A stretch of DNA of 5,397 nucleotides, from positions 1 to 5,397 of the forward strand of contig JASBZJ010000136.1 in the NCBI GenBank assembly GCA_029983495.1, given 5' to 3'. Within the stretch, counting starts at the first letter, position 1, and every line of letters starts with the position of its first letter. The position numbers and the translations under genes were made by a program. The notes below the pieces were generated by a model. It saw nothing but the letters and a program-made list of their open reading frames with translations, had not been told where the DNA came from and ran no database searches. This DNA comes from Porphyromonas sp. (GTDB lineage: Bacteria; Bacteroidota; Bacteroidia; Bacteroidales; Porphyromonadaceae). This document shows positions 1 through 5,397 of the stretch, one piece after another.

Positions 1-29
1 AGTTTAATAATTAGAATAGTACAAAAGAA

Positions 30-299
30 ATGTATCTGGATTCCACCAAGAAGAAAGAAATCTTCGCCAATAATGGCAAAAACGAGCAGGACTCGGGGAG
101 CGTTGAAAGCCAAGTAGCTTTGTTTACATACCGAATTAAGCACCTGACTGAACACTTACGCAAAAACCCAAAGGATTTTGCTACCGAACGTTCAATGAAA
201 ATGCTCGTAGGTAAGCGTCGCCGTTTACTCGATTACGTTGCCAAAAAGGATATAGAACGTTATCGCGCCCTTATTGCTAAACTCGGCATTCGCCGCTAA
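30..299 (+). CDS. rpsO: 30S ribosomal protein S15
   Basis: S15 is a primary binder of 16S rRNA in the central domain (platform) of the 30S subunit and takes part in bridging to the 50S subunit. The 89-residue product matches the normal full length. It carries the family's hallmark stretches: DSGSVESQVALFTYRI near residues 21-36, the HLTEHL helix, then GKRRRLLDYVAKKDIERYRALI and the terminal LGIRR (residue ranges approximate). The ATG at 30 is the natural start, giving the MYL opening usual in Bacteroidetes. There is no Shine-Dalgarno sequence, only an A-rich leader (acaaaagaa), as is common in this phylum. Only 29 bases precede the gene, so its promoter and any S15 autoregulatory leader lie outside the window. 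A hairpin terminator follows it, so it seems to be the last or only gene of its unit. Confidence 0.97.
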   Translation: MYLDSTKKKEIFANNGKNEQDSGSVESQVALFTYRIKHLTEHLRKNPKDFATERSMKMLVGKRRRLLDYVAKKDIERYRALIAKLGIRR

Positions 300-301
300 T
301 A

Positions 302-315
302 TAAGGTTCGCCTTA
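302..315 (+). other. Small UUCG-loop hairpin after rpsO
   Basis: TAAGG-TTCG-CCTTA is a perfect 5-bp stem with a UUCG tetraloop, starting three bases after the rpsO stop codon. The loop is closed by G-C rather than the extra-stable C-G. With the larger hairpin just downstream it may protect the 3' end of the rpsO transcript. It has no T-run of its own, so alone it is not a convincing terminator. The structure is seen in the sequence; the role is inferred. Confidence 0.4.
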
Positions 316-328
316 CAATTATAGTTCT

Positions 329-370
329 AAGGCTCCGTTTCCCACTTAGGGATTCGGAGCCTTTCCGTTA
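329..370 (+). terminator. Rho-independent-like terminator of rpsO
   Basis: The arms AAGGCTCCG (329-337) and CGGAGCCTT (355-363) are perfect 9-bp complements. Inside them TCCC (340-343) and GGGA (349-352) can pair as well, leaving a two-base internal loop on each side and a 5-base apical loop. The tail after the stem is T-containing but interrupted (TTCCGTTATAT), so the U-tract is weak. Its place 30 bases after the rpsO stop, with a strong GC stem, fits transcript termination for rpsO. The stem could also act in the opposite orientation (AAGG is available on the other strand), but no minus-strand gene ends here. Confidence 0.8.
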
Positions 371-528
371 TATACTTGTATAGCAACATAACTAAAAGTA
401 TTACTTTTCTGCGGTACAATATCTATACGCTTACCCATAGTAAAACCTTGTTATAACAGGATTAAAAGCCCCAACAAGCTACTAAACACTATAAATAAGC
501 AAAATTCTTTTTTTATGTAGAACAAACC

Positions 529-2124
529 ATGAAAAACATTATACGAATCAGCAACTCTTATACTGAAGCGCTCGCCATTGGAGTGGCCTTTATTCGGGAA
601 TCGAACATAATGCTTAGCACAAAACAAATAGTCAATTACTTTAGTCAAGCAAATACACCCAAACAGGTATGCGAACTTGCTAATACTCTAAATGGCGAAT
701 GGTTCTACATTTCACCATTACTAAGCGATGGTGAGCGGTTTATCGTAGTAGATCATTTTGCTTCGAGAGCCGTATATTATCGAGTCATTAATAACGAGTT
801 GCTGATTAGCGATAATGGCTTCGAATTACTACAAAAAAATGAACCTATCCGTACGGACTACAATACTGTACTTTATTTTTCGCAGCACGGGTTTACTCCA
901 AAAGAAGAAACACTACATAGCGAAATAAAACGCATGCAACCAGGTACCATTGTTCATTATACCCCCACGCCCAATTACATTACATTATACCAGTATACCT
1001 ATTTTCCTTATGATTCCGCTCCTATTAGCGTTATAAACAATACCCAAGCAAAACAAACTTACAAAAGGCTTTTGAGTAATGCAATGGAACGGATGCTACA
1101 AATTATTGGTAAAAGACCAATCGTTCTTCCACTAACAGGAGGATTGGATTCGCGACTAATTGCATGCTTTCTAAAGAAAATGGGGAAGCCTCCTGTAACA
1201 ACCCTAACCTATGGAATAAATGAACATACCGAGGAAGTTATAAAAGCACAAAAAATAGCCTATAAACTCGGTTTTAAGCACCAGTTTGTAGGTTCTATTC
1301 CAAAGGGTTTTGACAAGGAACTTGGGTACACACAGAATAAAGAAATACTTGCATACCTCGAGTATATAAGTGGCTTATCATCGGGGTACTACTTTGCTGA
1401 ATACACTTCGGCTAAAGAGATTGCCCAAATGTTTCCCCAAGCAGTAGTATTACCAGGGCATAATGGAGGCGCACATGCGGGTAAATGGTCGAATATGCTT
1501 ACACAACTATACCATTGGAATAAAAATCTTTTACCACACTTCATGGCAGTGTATTATGGTAGTGGGCGTAAGTTAAACAAAAGAGACTATAAACGATTAA
1601 TTGCAATCCACAAAAATGAACTTATGGAACATAACCTTGATCAATTGGGGCTTTATGCCTTTGCAAGATACCACATATACAATTGGGAAACTAAATACTA
1701 TATAAATTCAGCACGTTCGTGGCAATACTTTAACAACAATGTATCAATGCCATACCTCGACAGGGAATTATGCGAATTTACATTCCGGTTACCATTCAAC
1801 CTACTTAAAGGGACAAATCTGTACGAACAAATCGCTTACGAAATATTTGAGGAACTTGGTGTGCTTTTCCCAGATGATACCAGTAGATTGAATCAGTTAA
1901 AAACACCCCATAGTAGATTAAAAAACATCATTCGCCCCTACGTTTCCTATCAACTGAACAATAGGAATCGCCCCCTATTTTCAGGCGACAAAGGAATAGG
2001 CTTCGAAACAATTATGGGGGGAACACTATTAAAAGAAACACTAAGCACAGTGCCCTTTGTTCCTACCTCAATTAATGGTTTATCATTTGCGTGGTGGCTA
2101 CATTACTTGGGCATTATAAAATAA
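529..2124 (+). CDS. Asparagine-synthetase-like protein (degenerate glutaminase domain, PP-loop ATPase domain)
   Basis: The 531-residue protein has the two-domain plan of glutamine-hydrolysing asparagine synthetase. Residues 1 to about 150 resemble the class II amidotransferase fold: LNGEW (54-58), VVDHFASRAVYY (73-84, equivalent to the RDRFGxKPLYY strand) and IKRMQPGTIVHY (133-144). There is no Cys at position 2; the only N-terminal-domain Cys is C48, so glutamine hydrolysis is unlikely. Residues from about 175 onward are the adenylating domain. Its PP-loop is LTGGLDSR (202-209), with Thr for the first Ser of SGGxDS. The second site reads PGHNGG (309-314), where asparagine synthetase has GDGxDE. 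MPYLDREL (407-414) matches the conserved PxLDxxL segment. Such proteins typically adenylate a carboxylate for amide or lactam formation and occur in polysaccharide and natural-product loci, but no such partner gene is visible here. It stands alone, downstream of the rpsO terminator and convergent with the next gene. The ATG at 529 was chosen because homology-like sequence starts soon after; there is no Shine-Dalgarno. Family is fairly sure; substrate unknown. Confidence 0.88.
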   Translation: MKNIIRISNSYTEALAIGVAFIRESNIMLSTKQIVNYFSQANTPKQVCELANTLNGEWFYISPLLSDGERFIVVDHFASRAVYYRVINNELLISDNGFELLQKNEPIRTDYNTVLYFSQHGFTPKEETLHSEIKRMQPGTIVHYTPTPNYITLYQYTYFPYDSAPISVINNTQAKQTYKRLLSNAMERMLQIIGKRPIVLPLTGGLDSRLIACFLKKMGKPPVTTLTYGINEHTEEVIKAQKIAYKLGFKHQFVGSIPKGFDKELGYTQNKEILAYLEYISGLSSGYYFAEYTSAKEIAQMFPQAVVLPGHNGGAHAGKWSNMLTQLYHWNKNLLPHFMAVYYGSGRKLNKRDYKRLIAIHKNELMEHNLDQLGLYAFARYHIYNWETKYYINSARSWQYFNNNVSMPYLDRELCEFTFRLPFNLLKGTNLYEQIAYEIFEELGVLFPDDTSRLNQLKTPHSRLKNIIRPYVSYQLNNRNRPLFSGDKGIGFETIMGGTLLKETLSTVPFVPTSINGLSFAWWLHYLGIIK

Positions 2125-2189
2125 CACAATAAAGCCCTAAATTCAAAGTAATGCGTAGCAAGGATAAGCTTAATAACACACAGTAATAT
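2125..2189. other. Convergent intergenic gap without visible terminator
   Basis: These 65 bases separate the stop of the plus-strand asparagine-synthetase-like gene from the stop of the minus-strand exonuclease-like gene. I looked for a hairpin with a T-run that could serve either or both genes and found only short palindromes, such as TAAGCTTA at 2165-2172. Termination may be Rho-dependent or the two transcripts may overlap. Confidence 0.5.
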
Positions 2190-2966
2190 TCAAGGTTGCC
2201 TATATAGGTATACTAAACATGCTATAACAAGTAATAAATCCGCCTTTGACTTATTTCTATGATAAAAATGCAGATTATAACGATCGTAGTATAGTTTGGC
2301 ATAAAGCGTTCGTAACGAAGGGTATGAATCAGGATAAAAAGGATCATGTTGCCGAAGATAACTTTGACCATTAAGCATTGTACAAAAAAAATCCCTACCC
2401 TGCCAAGGCAACGGGTCCATCTTAAGTCTCACTACTTGTTGGTCAACTATAGCTTTGTGTATGGCTAAATTATGAGCTACTACAACATGAGCTTTTACAA
2501 GGCACGAACGAAACATTTCAATTACTTCAGTTGCATTCCTCCCTTCACGCATAATTCGCTCAGTTGTTATACCATGTATTTTAATAGCATCAGCGGTAGG
2601 AATACTACTTGGTTGCAATACTTCGCTAGAAAAGAAGATACACCTTCCACTACGATCGAGTAAACAGAACGAAAGAGCCAAAAGATTTGGCATAAGAGTT
2701 GAACCGTCGATGTTCTCATTACCCACAAGAACATCAACGGTTTCGGTATCAAAACATAAGAAGAAAGGCTCGCTACCAGGCTGTGCCTTATGAAGTTTTA
2801 GTAGGGGTGAACTTTCAATATCAATAGTTTCACCTGGTAACAATGGGCTTTCCTCGGTTCGTACTACCCTACGCCTACGTTGCTTAGTAGCAAACCATGC
2901 AAGCATGGCAACTACCGCTAGCATAATAACAAAATCGAGTACAGAAAAGCCCATTATAATAAACAA
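2190..2966 (-). CDS. Membrane-anchored DnaQ-like (DEDDh) 3'-5' exonuclease-fold protein, probably catalytically impaired
   Basis: The 258-residue protein starts with one hydrophobic segment (about residues 7-26) followed by KQRRRR (28-33). That predicts an N-terminal anchor with the rest in the cytoplasm. A linker (about 34-65) leads to a DEDDh exonuclease domain. ExoI is FDTET (D73, E75). HGITTE (131-136) is the stretch found in DnaQ-type and Bacteroidetes exonucleases. ExoII is AHNLAIH (164-170), where the usual AHNxxFD would put Asp; here it is His170. ExoIII is NKSKAD (238-243); D243 is kept, but the position five before it, normally the catalytic His, is Asn238. Two of the five active-site residues are therefore replaced, in an otherwise intact frame. 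Family members remove nucleotides from 3' ends in proofreading, repair or RNA turnover; this one may bind nucleic acid without cutting it. It begins 15 bases after the metG stop, suggesting co-transcription. The start may be ATG 2966 or the in-frame ATG 2954 (Met5); both keep the anchor. Confidence 0.8.
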   Translation of the reverse strand: MFIIMGFSVLDFVIMLAVVAMLAWFATKQRRRRVVRTEESPLLPGETIDIESSPLLKLHKAQPGSEPFFLCFDTETVDVLVGNENIDGSTLMPNLLALSFCLLDRSGRCIFFSSEVLQPSSIPTADAIKIHGITTERIMREGRNATEVIEMFRSCLVKAHVVVAHNLAIHKAIVDQQVVRLKMDPLPWQGRDFFCTMLNGQSYLRQHDPFYPDSYPSLRTLYAKLYYDRYNLHFYHRNKSKADLLLVIACLVYLYRQP

Positions 2967-2981
2967 AGGCTTCTATGTTGC

Positions 2982-3998
2982 TTAACCAATCGTACTACCA
3001 GGGTTAAGGCTGTCGTCGGCAAAAAGCACCTTCAGCTCGTTCGTAGCATAGTCTACCGCCGAAAGAACCATTCCTTCGCTTAGTTTCCCCATCATTTTTC
3101 GTGGCGGTAAATTAGCTATAAAAACAAGCTTTTTACCTACAAGTTCATCGGGATTGTAATACTTTGCGATTCCCGAAAGTATAGTACGTCCTTTCATGCC
3201 ATCATCAATACGAAGTTCAAGTAGTTTATCGCTTTTGGCAACTTTACTACATGCCGTAACTAGCCCCACTCGTAAATCGCAAGCCATAAAGGTATCGAAT
3301 GAACAATCCTCGTGCTGAGCAGGAGCTTTTAGTTCACTCAGTTTATTCTCCTCGGCAATACGCGCTAAACGATTCGTTTGAACAGCAATGGTTTCATCTT
3401 CAATTTTCTCGAAAAGCAATTCAACATTTCCAATTTTGTCTCCAGCCGAAAAAAGGTCGTTACGCCCCAAATCGCTCCAGCTGTATGGTTTCAGGTTAAG
3501 CATTTTTACAAGCTTTTCACAAGTGAAGGGGGTAAATGGAGCAAAAGCGATAGATAAGTTTGCCGTTATTTGAAGTGCAATGTGGAGAATGGTCTCTACA
3601 CGCTTAGGATTTGTTTTGTATTCTTTCCAAGGCTCAGTATCTGCTAAGTACTTATTGCCTAAACGGGCTAAGTTCATAGCTTCTTTTAAGGCTTCACGAA
3701 AACGGAAGTTTTCGATATTATCGGTTATAAGTGGCGCTATTTGACCAAGCTTTTCAAACGTTTGCTTATCGTATTCCGAAAGCTCTCCGCAAGGGGGTAC
3801 CATTCCTTCGAAGTATTTATGTGTAAGCACAAGGCTACGGTTAACGAAATTGCCAAATATAGCTACCAACTCATTATTGTTACGAGCCTGAAAATCGGAC
3901 CAGGTAAAGTCGTTGTCCTTTGTTTCAGGCGCATTTGCCGTCAAAACATAGCGCAATACATCCTGCTTTCCAGGAAAATCGTTTAAATACTCATGCAA
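2982..3998 (-). CDS. metG: MetRS C-terminal fragment (anticodon-binding and tRNA-binding domains)
   Basis: The longest frame with a conceivable start uses TTG at 3998 and gives 338 residues. The same frame is open back to 4040, where it encodes [14 protein letters not shown], so the TTG is simply an internal Leu codon of metG and not a likely real start. Residues 1 to about 200 are the helical anticodon-binding domain: [18 protein letters not shown], then [17 protein letters not shown]. The last 105 residues, from [12 protein letters not shown] (234), are an EMAP-II/Arc1p-like OB-fold tRNA-binding domain, with LSGIAKYY and the [15 protein letters not shown] block typical of MetRS C-terminal extensions. 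Its stop lies 15 bases before the exonuclease-like gene. Confidence 0.8.
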   Translation of the reverse strand: MHEYLNDFPGKQDVLRYVLTANAPETKDNDFTWSDFQARNNNELVAIFGNFVNRSLVLTHKYFEGMVPPCGELSEYDKQTFEKLGQIAPLITDNIENFRFREALKEAMNLARLGNKYLADTEPWKEYKTNPKRVETILHIALQITANLSIAFAPFTPFTCEKLVKMLNLKPYSWSDLGRNDLFSAGDKIGNVELLFEKIEDETIAVQTNRLARIAEENKLSELKAPAQHEDCSFDTFMACDLRVGLVTACSKVAKSDKLLELRIDDGMKGRTILSGIAKYYNPDELVGKKLVFIANLPPRKMMGKLSEGMVLSAVDYATNELKVLFADDSLNPGSTIG

Positions 3999-5023
3999 CC
4001 AAACAGCCCAATTTCGGCTAGTAGATATTTTATTTCCTTCGAGAATTCGTTCGCAGGAACGTTATCGGGAAGAATAAAACTGCCTTCTGCCTTTAGCATT
4101 GCGGGGAAAACAATGCAATGGAATACGATATTATCCTTACCAATAAAGTGTATTAGCCTTGTTGAAGGCGACTTCCACCACGTTTCCCAACTTTCGGGTA
4201 ATAACTCTTTTGTATTACTAATATATCCAATTGGAGCATCGAACCATACATACAGTACTTTACCTTCAGCACCCTCAACGGGTACAGGTATTCCCCAATC
4301 AAGGTCACGACTTACAGCACGTGGTTGCAACCCTCCATCAATCCAGCTTTTACATTGGCCATACACATTGTGTTTCCATTCAGTATGCCCCTGTAAAATC
4401 CATTCTTTAAGCCAGGGTTCATATGCATTAAGGGGTAAAAACCAATGCTTTGTTTCCTTAAGTATTGGTTTTGCGCCACTAATGGTGCTATGAGGATTGA
4501 TAAGATCGGTAGCATTTAGCGAGGAACCACAGGCTTCACATTGGTCGCCATAGGCATTTTCGTTGCCACAACGGGGACAAGTGCCTACAATGTACCTATC
4601 TGCAAGAAACATTTTTGCTTCAGGATCGTAATACTGTTCACTAACTTGTTCAACAAATTTTCCCTCGTCGTATAGCTTTCTAAAAAAATCACTTGCAACT
4701 TGGTTATGAGTGCTACTTGTTGTTCTCCCATAAACGTCAAACGATATTCCTAATTCATGGAATGATTTTTTAATGAGTTCGTGATAGCGATCAACAATTT
4801 GCTGTGGGGTAACACCTTCTTTTTTTGCTTTTATTGAAATAGGAACCCCATGCTCGTCGCTACCGCCAATAAAAAGTACCTCTTCGTTGTTTAGCCGTTT
4901 ATAACGAACATAAATATCAGCAGGAATATAAACACCCGCTAAATGACCAATATGAACAGGTCCATTAGCATATGGCAATGCACTTGTTACTAAGGTTCGT
5001 TTAAAGTTATTCTGTTTTTCCAT
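3983..5023 (-). CDS. metG: MetRS N-terminal fragment (catalytic domain up to the frameshift)
   Basis: This open frame gives 346 residues from ATG 5023. The class I signature HIGH is at residues 24-27 within [20 protein letters not shown] (54-60) and a four-Cys zinc knuckle (C149, C152, C162, C165, pattern CPRC...CEAC) mark the connective-peptide insertion of zinc-type Met[12 protein letters not shown] and the [11 protein letters not shown] segment near the end belong to the methionine and adenylate site. Authentic sequence ends at NEF (residue 327). The last 19 residues, [19 protein letters not shown], are out-of-frame reading of the KISTS region. Made alone, this product would lack the KMSKS-type loop and anticodon recognition, so it should not charge tRNA. 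Confidence 0.85.
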   Translation of the reverse strand: MEKQNNFKRTLVTSALPYANGPVHIGHLAGVYIPADIYVRYKRLNNEEVLFIGGSDEHGVPISIKAKKEGVTPQQIVDRYHELIKKSFHELGISFDVYGRTTSSTHNQVASDFFRKLYDEGKFVEQVSEQYYDPEAKMFLADRYIVGTCPRCGNENAYGDQCEACGSSLNATDLINPHSTISGAKPILKETKHWFLPLNAYEPWLKEWILQGHTEWKHNVYGQCKSWIDGGLQPRAVSRDLDWGIPVPVEGAEGKVLYVWFDAPIGYISNTKELLPESWETWWKSPSTRLIHFIGKDNIVFHCIVFPAMLKAEGSFILPDNVPANEFSKEIKYLLAEIGLFGCMSI

Positions 5024-5126
5024 GGGGATCAAGGTTCTTTTGTGTAAACTAAACTTTTTGTATTAAAATAATGGATTAATAGCCGACCTACTTATAACAA
5101 CTAATCATGGCAATAAGGGGGAGGGG
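5024..5126 (-). other. Intergenic region between cdaA and metG
   Basis: These 103 bases probably hold the 5' untranslated region of metG if it has its own promoter. On the minus strand it starts with a C-rich run directly after the cdaA stop (CCCCTCCCCC, 5126-5117) and then becomes AT-rich toward metG. I could not find a good Bacteroidetes promoter (TTTG about 20 bases before TAnnTTTG), a T-box-like structure or a hairpin terminator for cdaA. metG may therefore be read through from cdaA. Confidence 0.4.
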
Positions 5127-5397
5127 TTACTCCTGTATAGCTTTCTGCAATTCTTCAATGGTTATATCCTTACGAATAATACCGTTCTGCGCAAACGAAA
5201 TTTTTCCACGCTCTTCACTAATAATAATCACTTTGGCATCGGTTTCCTGCGATAAACCAAGTGCCGAACGGTGGCGAAGACCATAATCTTTATCGAGGTT
5301 TTCGCTATTTGAAACGGGTAATATACAACCAGCTGCAACTATTTTACCGCCCGAAATAATCATAGCACCATCATGCAAAGGCCTGTTTATAAAGAAG
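5127..5397 (-). CDS. cdaA: Diadenylate cyclase, C-terminal part (cut by window edge)
   Basis: CdaA (also DacA, YbbP) is a membrane-bound enzyme that joins two ATP molecules into the second messenger c-di-AMP, which controls potassium, osmolyte and cell-wall balance. The visible part is the end of the DAC (DisA_N) domain. The reading frame is open to the right edge with FFINRPLHDGAMII, so the gene continues beyond 5397 and the TTG at 5378 is an internal Leu codon. The catalytic DGA motif lies at 5372-5364, followed by AAGCILPVS. The second ATP-binding motif, RHR in GLRHRSALGLS, is at 5276-5268. The usual SEERGKIS strand and a short charged tail end the protein. All catalytic residues in view are intact. 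The N-terminal transmembrane helices expected of CdaA are outside the window, so CdaA rather than a soluble DAC protein is inferred from the ending and from the Bacteroidetes context. Confidence 0.88.
   Translation of the reverse strand, partial: FFINRPLHDGAMIISGGKIVAAGCILPVSNSENLDKDYGLRHRSALGLSQETDAKVIIISEERGKISFAQNGIIRKDITIEELQKAIQE

Larger units (their letters stand above)
2982..5023 (-). pseudogene. metG: Methionine--tRNA ligase, frameshifted before the KMSKS loop
   Basis: MetRS charges tRNA-Met with methionine using ATP and is essential for translation and initiation. Two abutting minus-strand reading frames together encode the whole enzyme, in order: Rossmann fold with HIGH, zinc knuckle, KISTS loop, anticodon-binding helices and a C-terminal tRNA-binding domain. 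They are out of register at about 4041-4042. The first frame reads NEF up to 4043. The second frame resumes at 4040 with [14 protein letters not shown] and runs on into LHEYLND. Bacteroidetes homologues, as I recall them, have about three residues (such as LNL) between NEF and EG; here there are only two bases, a net loss of 7 nucleotides. Restoring them gives about 682 residues, the usual length. No slippery heptamer is present, so programmed frameshifting is unlikely. Either the gene is truly broken and another metG exists, or this is a sequencing or assembly error. The start ATG at 5023 is preferred over the in-frame TTG at 5032. Upstream lies cdaA, 103 bases away. Confidence 0.85.

Noticed and set aside
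376..409. Possible Bacteroidetes promoter before the asparagine-synthetase-like gene (TTG at 376-378, TACTTTTC at 402-409)
   Set aside because: The -7 box lacks the final G and the 23-base spacing is too long; in AT-rich DNA this match is not convincing.
451..648. Minus-strand frame of 65 codons with a hydrophobic end
   Set aside because: It overlaps the start of the asparagine-synthetase-like gene on the other strand and has no recognisable features or clear start context.
2199..2208. Perfect palindrome CCTATATAGG as an operator or terminator
   Set aside because: It is inside the 3' end of the exonuclease-like coding sequence, has no loop or T-run, and is short enough to occur by chance.
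4030..4050. Programmed ribosomal frameshift joining the two metG frames
   Set aside because: The site (GAA TTC TCG AAG) has no slippery heptamer, the P-site tRNA would re-pair poorly, and MetRS is not known to be recoded. A deletion or a sequence error explains it better.
3993..4493. Plus-strand open frame of 166 codons
   Set aside because: It lies opposite metG coding sequence, which has clear MetRS motifs, and its translation shows no recognisable domain. It is an antisense shadow.
5034..5060. Possible metG promoter containing TAGTTTAC on the minus strand
   Set aside because: The end of the -7 box does not match and no TTTG stands at the right distance upstream.
5127..5378. Complete 83-residue protein starting at TTG 5378
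   Set aside because: The frame continues to the window edge with DAC-domain sequence (FFINRPLHDGA), so this is the end of a longer cdaA gene.

Overview
The window looks like a stretch of chromosome from a Bacteroidota genome, probably order Bacteroidales. Three things point there. The S15 protein is 89 residues and begins MYL. The methionyl-tRNA synthetase is of the Bacteroidetes type: four-Cys zinc knuckle, KISTS in place of KMSKS, fused C-terminal tRNA-binding domain. No start codon has a clear Shine-Dalgarno sequence. The DNA is moderately AT-rich. The species cannot be named from this sequence.

Layout. Left end, plus strand: rpsO (30-299), followed by a small UUCG hairpin and a strong hairpin terminator. 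After about 170 bases of non-coding DNA comes a plus-strand gene for an asparagine-synthetase-like protein (529-2124); its amidotransferase half has no N-terminal catalytic Cys. It converges on a minus-strand block that fills the rest of the window. Read in its own direction, that block is: the 3' end of a diadenylate cyclase gene (cdaA, cut by the right edge, 5127-5397), metG (5023-2982), and 15 bases later a membrane-anchored DnaQ-like (DEDDh) exonuclease-fold protein (2966-2190).

The most notable observations are these. (1) metG is broken by a frameshift at about 4041-4042. Two bases stand where the family has three codons, a net loss of 7, immediately before the KISTS ATP-binding loop. 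Both halves are otherwise intact and together give a normal-length enzyme of about 680 residues. (2) The DnaQ-like protein keeps DxE and the last Asp but has His for the ExoII Asp and Asn for the ExoIII His, so it may not be a working nuclease. (3) The asparagine-synthetase-like protein keeps a recognisable PP-loop (TGGLDS), but its second nucleotide-site motif is altered and the Cys nucleophile is gone, so it probably makes something other than asparagine from glutamine.

The genes do not form one obvious pathway. rpsO, metG and cdaA are housekeeping genes (translation and c-di-AMP signalling). The asparagine-synthetase-like gene stands alone between two units. I see no CRISPR array, tRNA, rRNA, insertion sequence or phage gene. 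The case for a wholly new system is weak; the divergent exonuclease-fold and asparagine-synthetase-like proteins are the real unknowns.
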